A stretch of 64,000 nucleotides of DNA from Bin75 sp965212135 (lineage in GTDB: Bacteria; Nitrospirota; Nitrospiria; Nitrospirales; UBA8639). Positions 60,522 to 64,000 of this stretch are shown one piece after another. The notes below the pieces were generated by a model that did no database searches, was not told where the DNA came from, and saw nothing but the letters and a program-made list of their open reading frames with translations. The first letter of the stretch is position 1. Each line of letters starts with the position of its first letter. Both the position numbers and the translations under genes were made by a program. The stretch is from NCBI GenBank assembly GCA_965212135.1, contig OZ243044.1, forward strand, positions 186,001-250,000, read 5' to 3'.

Positions 60522-61940
60522 TTACAGCCCTTCGTAGGCCGCAATGGCGGCGGAGAGCGTCAGGACGAGATCTTCCGACTCCAGGACGTTGTCGTATTCG
60601 GCAAGCTCCGGATGCGCGTTCAGGTACGACGTGTCAAATCTTCCCGCGCGAAAATCCGGTTCTTCCATGATTTTTTTCATAAACGGAATGGTCGTTTTGA
60701 CTCCCCGCAGCACAAACTCTTCCAGCGCCCGGTGGGTGCGCCGAACGGTTTCGTTCCACGTCCGGCCCTGCACCGTCATTTTGGCCAGCAGCGCGTCATA
60801 GTAGGGGGGAACGGTATAGTCTTTGTACACCACGCCGTCAATCCGAACCCCGATGCCGCCCGGAGAGAGGTACGCCGTGATTTTGCCCGAGGAGGGGCGG
60901 AACCCGTTTTGCGGGTCTTCGGCGTTGATCCGGCATTGAATCGCATAGCCCTGCAGATTCACCTCATGTTGTCCAAAGACGAGCGGGCGCCCCGCGGCAA
61001 TCCAAATCTGGTTTTGCACAATGTCAATGGTGGTGATTTGCTCCGTGACCGTATGTTCCACCTGGATTCTCGGATTCATTTCGATAAAAAAGTATTGTCC
61101 GCCCTGATCCACCAGAAATTCGACCGTGCCGGCGTTGTGAAAGTTGGCGGCGCGCGCGATGGCAATCGCGGCTTCGCTCATTTGGCCACGCAGTTGAGGC
61201 GTCAGGACCAGGGATGGGGCGATTTCAAGAATTTTTTGATGGCGGCGCTGGATGGAACAATCCCGTTCGCCCAGATGCACCACGTAGCCGTCCTTGTCGG
61301 CCAGCAGTTGAAATTCGATATGGTGTGCTCGCTCAAGATATTTTTCGAGAAACAGGTCGGCGTTTCCGAAGGCCGCCAGCGCTTCCCGTGCGCCGGACTC
61401 CATGGCCTCTTTCAAGCCTTCATCGGAATGCACGACGCGCAGGCCGCGCCCCCCCCCGCCGGCGCTGGCTTTGACCATGACCGGATAGCCGATGGATTGG
61501 GCCAGCCGCTGTGCTTCTTCGATGTTTTGGAGCCGGCCCTCCGTGCCGGGAATGATCGGCACGCCAACCCGTTTGGCAAGCGCCCGGGCCTGCACTTTGT
61601 CTCCCAGCAGTTCCAGGGCTTCGGGTGATGGCCCGATAAACGTGATGCCCGCCGCTCGGCATAAATGGGCGAATTCGGCGTTTTCCGCCAGAAACCCGTA
61701 CCCCGGATGAATCGCGTCCACGCCGACGCGTTTGGCCAGACGGACAATTTGTTTGGCGTCCAGGAAACCCTGGACCGGACCGGGGCTGACCAGATACGCT
61801 TCATTGGCTTTTTTGACGTAAATCGCCATGGCGTCGCATTCGGCGTAAATGGCGACGGTGGCGATGTTGAGTTCGCGACAGGCCCGGATGACCCGCATGG
61901 CGATCTCACCGCGATTTGCCACAAGTATTTTTTTGAACAT
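60522..61940 (-). CDS. pycA: Pyruvate carboxylase subunit A (biotin carboxylase)
   Basis: 472 residues starting MFKKILVANRGEIAMRVIRAC. The ATP-grasp loop KASAGGGGRGLRVV, HLGERDCSIQRRHQKILE and MNPRIQVEHTVTE are intact. It is longer at the C-terminus than the AccC in this window and differs throughout, as expected for the pyruvate carboxylase paralogue. It carboxylates the biotin on PycB. The pair replenishes the TCA cycle. Homology to AccC is clear, so the assignment rests on linkage to pycB. Confidence 0.93.
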   Translation of the reverse strand: MFKKILVANRGEIAMRVIRACRELNIATVAIYAECDAMAIYVKKANEAYLVSPGPVQGFLDAKQIVRLAKRVGVDAIHPGYGFLAENAEFAHLCRAAGITFIGPSPEALELLGDKVQARALAKRVGVPIIPGTEGRLQNIEEAQRLAQSIGYPVMVKASAGGGGRGLRVVHSDEGLKEAMESGAREALAAFGNADLFLEKYLERAHHIEFQLLADKDGYVVHLGERDCSIQRRHQKILEIAPSLVLTPQLRGQMSEAAIAIARAANFHNAGTVEFLVDQGGQYFFIEMNPRIQVEHTVTEQITTIDIVQNQIWIAAGRPLVFGQHEVNLQGYAIQCRINAEDPQNGFRPSSGKITAYLSPGGIGVRIDGVVYKDYTVPPYYDALLAKMTVQGRTWNETVRRTHRALEEFVLRGVKTTIPFMKKIMEEPDFRAGRFDTSYLNAHPELAEYDNVLESEDLVLTLSAAIAAYEGL

Positions 61941-62125
61941 GAGCCGCTGCCTGCATTGTTCCGGGAAACGTGTAAACTCTGGTTGCGTTAGAGAGTCATC
62001 CGGCGTGACACGTTGTTTCCGGGAAGCTCGTTGCCGGAGAAGGCGGATAGGTCTGTGAGGTGAAGACTATGTACCACGGAACGAGAGGAGCTTGTCAAGA
62101 GGGGGCCTGTCTCATCCCATCCTGA

Positions 62126-62989
62126 TTACTCCCCGTTGAGAGGGTAATATTTCACGACCGAACCGGTTTGATCATGGAACAACCCGCTGGCGCCCGCCTT
62201 CACGGTTCGTTGTCCCGCGGGAGAGAGGACGTAGGCCAAAAAGGCGCGGGCGACGGCAGAGGCGTCGGTGTTCATGACAAAAACCACCGGGCGCCGCAGT
62301 GGGTAGGTGCCGTCCAGGACGGTTTGATATTCAGGTTCAACGCCGTCAATGAATACGAGTGTGACGCCATAGCCATCCCGCCGCGCTTGCAGGGCGGGGC
62401 CCATTGACACATAGGCAATGGCATAGGTGTCGCCGTTAATGGCCTTAAAGGTTTCGTTCTCTTTTTCGACGACGCTGCCCCGGCTGTCCGCATGATGTTC
62501 AATGCCCAGGAGTCGTTCAAAGGGCTGACGAATGTTCTGATTCCAGGTTCGCTGCAGCAGCGAAATTCTCGTCTCCGGCCCGTCTTCGTACACTTGCGAC
62601 CAGAAGGTGACTTTCCCGGAAAAAATTTGCGCCAGTTGTTCCCTGGTGAGTTCGTCGAGCGGATTGGCAAAGTTGATCACCACGGCGATGCCGTCCCATG
62701 CCACCGTGGTCGAAGGGAGATCGTGTGCCGCCTGACCGGTGATCGCAATGTCGGCCCCGCCGTTTCGAATTTCTTCGATGGGCCTGGCATTCTGGTGCCA
62801 GAAAAAATCAAGGGACGTTTGGGGGTGCAACGCTTCAAATTGTTTCGCCAACGCCTCAATCGCATACCGTTCCGGCCCGTTGCCGACGATGAGCGCGGCG
62901 CCGGTTAACTCTTCGGCCAAGCCAGCCACGGGCGCGCTAAGCAGCAGCGCGGTCGCCAGCAGGGACGACGTGACCGCATGACGGCGCAT
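62126..62989 (-). CDS. Periplasmic substrate-binding protein, PstS-like
   Basis: 287 residues from the ATG at 62989; the frame extends to 63091 without family similarity. The signal peptide ends GLAEE. The remainder has the phosphate-binding PstS-type fold: GNGPERYAIEALAKQFEAL, GGADIAITGQ, NPLDELTREQLAQIFSGKVTFW and the EVA-like late NTDASAVARAFLAYVLSPAGQ. Such domains bind phosphate or other oxyanions. No pstCAB or regulator lies beside it, so the ligand and transporter are unknown. Confidence 0.8.
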   Translation of the reverse strand: MRRHAVTSSLLATALLLSAPVAGLAEELTGAALIVGNGPERYAIEALAKQFEALHPQTSLDFFWHQNARPIEEIRNGGADIAITGQAAHDLPSTTVAWDGIAVVINFANPLDELTREQLAQIFSGKVTFWSQVYEDGPETRISLLQRTWNQNIRQPFERLLGIEHHADSRGSVVEKENETFKAINGDTYAIAYVSMGPALQARRDGYGVTLVFIDGVEPEYQTVLDGTYPLRRPVVFVMNTDASAVARAFLAYVLSPAGQRTVKAGASGLFHDQTGSVVKYYPLNGE

Positions 62990-63112
62990 GCCGCGCCGCG
63001 GCCCGTTGGGGGCGGGACAATCCGCGTCCCGCAACGAGCAACGTGGCGATCCTGTGTCAATCATGCGGGGAGTCACTGGCAGGCAAGCCATGCGAGGTGA
63101 ATCGGGCGCGCG

Positions 63113-63421
63113 CTAATTTTCTCCGGAACCGGCATCCCCGTGGTGCGTCATTCTGGGAGCGCCGGGCACGGCGCGCGCGCCCATGATCGGCGGCAGTTTT
63201 TTAAATTTATCCATTCTCTCGTTGTACATGTTCCTGGCTTTCATCTCGCTGAATCCGGGTTTCTGTTCCCCCTTGACCTGTGAAGCGAATACGGACATGA
63301 GCCGGCTGGCGTTGACTTCGTGGCATTGGGGACAGGGCGTGTCTTCCGGTCTTGCGTTGACGGATTGGAGTAATTCAAATTGATGGTCGCAGGCTTTGCA
63401 TTGATATTCGTAAACGGGCAT
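63113..63421 (-). CDS. FmdB-family zinc-ribbon protein
   Basis: 102 residues from the ATG at 63421, starting MPVYEYQCKACDHQFE. CKAC and CPQC form the zinc ribbon; the FmdB start is exact. The second half is longer than usual and basic. These small proteins are often linked to regulation of one-carbon or amide genes, but the function is not established. It is divergent from the next small gene. Confidence 0.85.
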   Translation of the reverse strand: MPVYEYQCKACDHQFELLQSVNARPEDTPCPQCHEVNASRLMSVFASQVKGEQKPGFSEMKARNMYNERMDKFKKLPPIMGARAVPGAPRMTHHGDAGSGEN

Positions 63422-63537
63422 GGGTTGGGTCACTCCCTTGCTGTGGATTCATATGGGTCGTTAGGTCAAACCCATTATACATGATTGACCGTGCCGCTGG
63501 CCATCACAAGATGCCGGTCATGGCAGGGAGCCGAATC

Positions 63538-63567
63538 TTGACGTCTTGAATTTTTCTCCTTTAGAAT
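63538..63567 (+). promoter_or_regulatory. Promoter upstream of the small gene at 63617
   Basis: TTGACG (63538-63543) and TAGAAT (63562-63567) are separated by 18 bases, about 50 bases ahead of the ATG. Confidence 0.45.
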
Positions 63568-63616
63568 CGGAACGTTTGATGGCTGTGATTTATTACAACG
63601 TGTGAGAGGGGGGGTC

Positions 63617-63796
63617 ATGTCTGTTTTGGTGAGAACGTATCGGTTGGCGAGTGGGTTGCAACAGGAAGAACGGATTGATGATCCGGACCGCATTGAACGG
63701 TATATGAAACTTTTTGATCGCGAAGATCTGAAAAAAATCCAAACAGGGGCATGGGTCAGAATTGAAAAAGATGAGTGGCAACTTCTCAAAGACTGA
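63617..63796 (+). CDS. Small hypothetical protein
   Basis: 59 residues from the ATG at 63617, preceded by AGAGGGGG. MSVLVRTYRLASGLQQEERI at the start, then an acidic/basic helix IERYMKLFDREDLKKIQTGA and a short WVRIEKDEWQL end. No signal peptide or cysteines. I do not recognise it. A good promoter and ribosome binding site support it. Confidence 0.6.
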   Translation: MSVLVRTYRLASGLQQEERIDDPDRIERYMKLFDREDLKKIQTGAWVRIEKDEWQLLKD

Positions 63797-63828
63797 CGCG
63801 GCCTTTCCTCATCCCCGTAGGTTCGCAG

Positions 63829-64000
63829 ATGGCTATTTGGGTTAATATCCGACGATCGTTGGATGAGGCCGTTCTGCATAAAGAACGGTGCATCGAAGTT
63901 CCTTCCACACCCATGCGGTCTGATTTTTGGGAGGGCGGATGGTTTGAATATCCCGATACGGACACCGCCATGGATGCCTTGGAACAGTCCGGGGTGATGC
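63829..64000 (+). CDS. Hypothetical protein, 5' end (cut by window)
   Basis: An ATG at 63829 opens a frame of 57 codons to the window end with no stop (MAIWVNIRRSLDEAVLHKER at its start, then FWEGGWFEYPDTDTAMDALE). It lies 32 bases after the preceding small gene in the same direction. The ribosome binding site is weak (TAGG). I do not recognise it. Confidence 0.45.
   Translation, partial: MAIWVNIRRSLDEAVLHKERCIEVPSTPMRSDFWEGGWFEYPDTDTAMDALEQSGVM

Noticed and set aside
60309..61628. 439-codon plus-strand open frame
   Set aside because: Antisense shadow of pycA.
1..64000. tRNA genes
   Set aside because: I scanned for the T-arm consensus (GGTTCGAATCC and variants) on both strands and saw no convincing cloverleaf.

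Overview
The window is a chromosomal segment from a GC-rich, Gram-negative bacterium. The outer-membrane evidence is direct: two autotransporters, a VacJ/MlaA lipoprotein, an MlaC/HpnM protein, an HpnN-type RND exporter, YqgE, and several lipoprotein or Sec signal peptides. The gene set fits a Nitrospirota-like lineage: fused transaldolase/glucose-6-phosphate isomerase, aroQ-efp-accB-accC, a split two-subunit pyruvate carboxylase, periplasmic pentaheme cytochromes and hopanoid transport. No 16S or other taxonomic marker is present, so this placement is inference. No tRNA, rRNA, CRISPR array, transposase or prophage gene was seen.

Layout. 1-3.0 kb: the end of a PDZ protein and two paralogous pentaheme c-type cytochromes. 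3.0-6.1 kb: ilvD and a ttuA/ttuB-like tRNA thiolation pair. 6.2-14.7 kb: a carbohydrate block (tkt, tal-pgi fusion, then zwf and gnd facing it) interrupted by small AT-richer genes of unknown function. 14.8-20.5 kb: the AmgK/MurU cell-wall recycling pair, a diguanylate cyclase, and the agmatine-to-putrescine enzymes AguB and AguA. 20.6-41.2 kb: an envelope block bounded by two autotransporter genes facing opposite ways. Between them lie a copper-type P-ATPase, HpnN, MlaA, MlaC/HpnM, a TPR protein, a PEP mutase-nucleotidyltransferase, YqgE and a YggX-like protein. 41.2-50.3 kb: a decayed gene, a HemW-like radical SAM protein, a DUF2779 nuclease-like protein, aroQ-efp-accB-accC-thiE, and an SDR-bioD pair on the other strand. 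50.4-58.4 kb: a lipoprotein, a dienelactone-hydrolase-like pseudoenzyme, coaE-trxB-thiI, a beta-helix protein, crcB, tenA and a Sel1-repeat protein. 58.5-64 kb: both pyruvate carboxylase subunits, a substrate-binding protein, an FmdB zinc ribbon and two small proteins at the end.

The most striking structure is the autotransporter pair at 20.8-26.3 kb and 38.4-41.0 kb. They share an almost identical C-terminal barrel and downstream region of about 1.6 kb, arranged as inverted repeats around about 17.4 kb. They have unrelated passengers: one built of alternating VCBS and PKD/Ig-like modules, one short with Ig-like repeats. Each carries a long poly(C) tract just before the signal peptide. The tract is 19 C in one gene, which keeps it in frame. 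It is 16 C in the other, which puts the upstream start out of frame. This looks like a two-locus phase-variable surface system that could also exchange sequence or invert by recombination.

Other points of interest: several start codons sit 6-10 bases after a -10 box and suggest leaderless mRNAs; the GG codons of the ubiquitin-like sulfur carrier double as the ribosome binding site of its partner enzyme; a CoaE lacks the Walker A lysine; a dienelactone-hydrolase-like protein lacks both nucleophile and histidine; a dispersed palindromic intergenic repeat is found around the envelope block.
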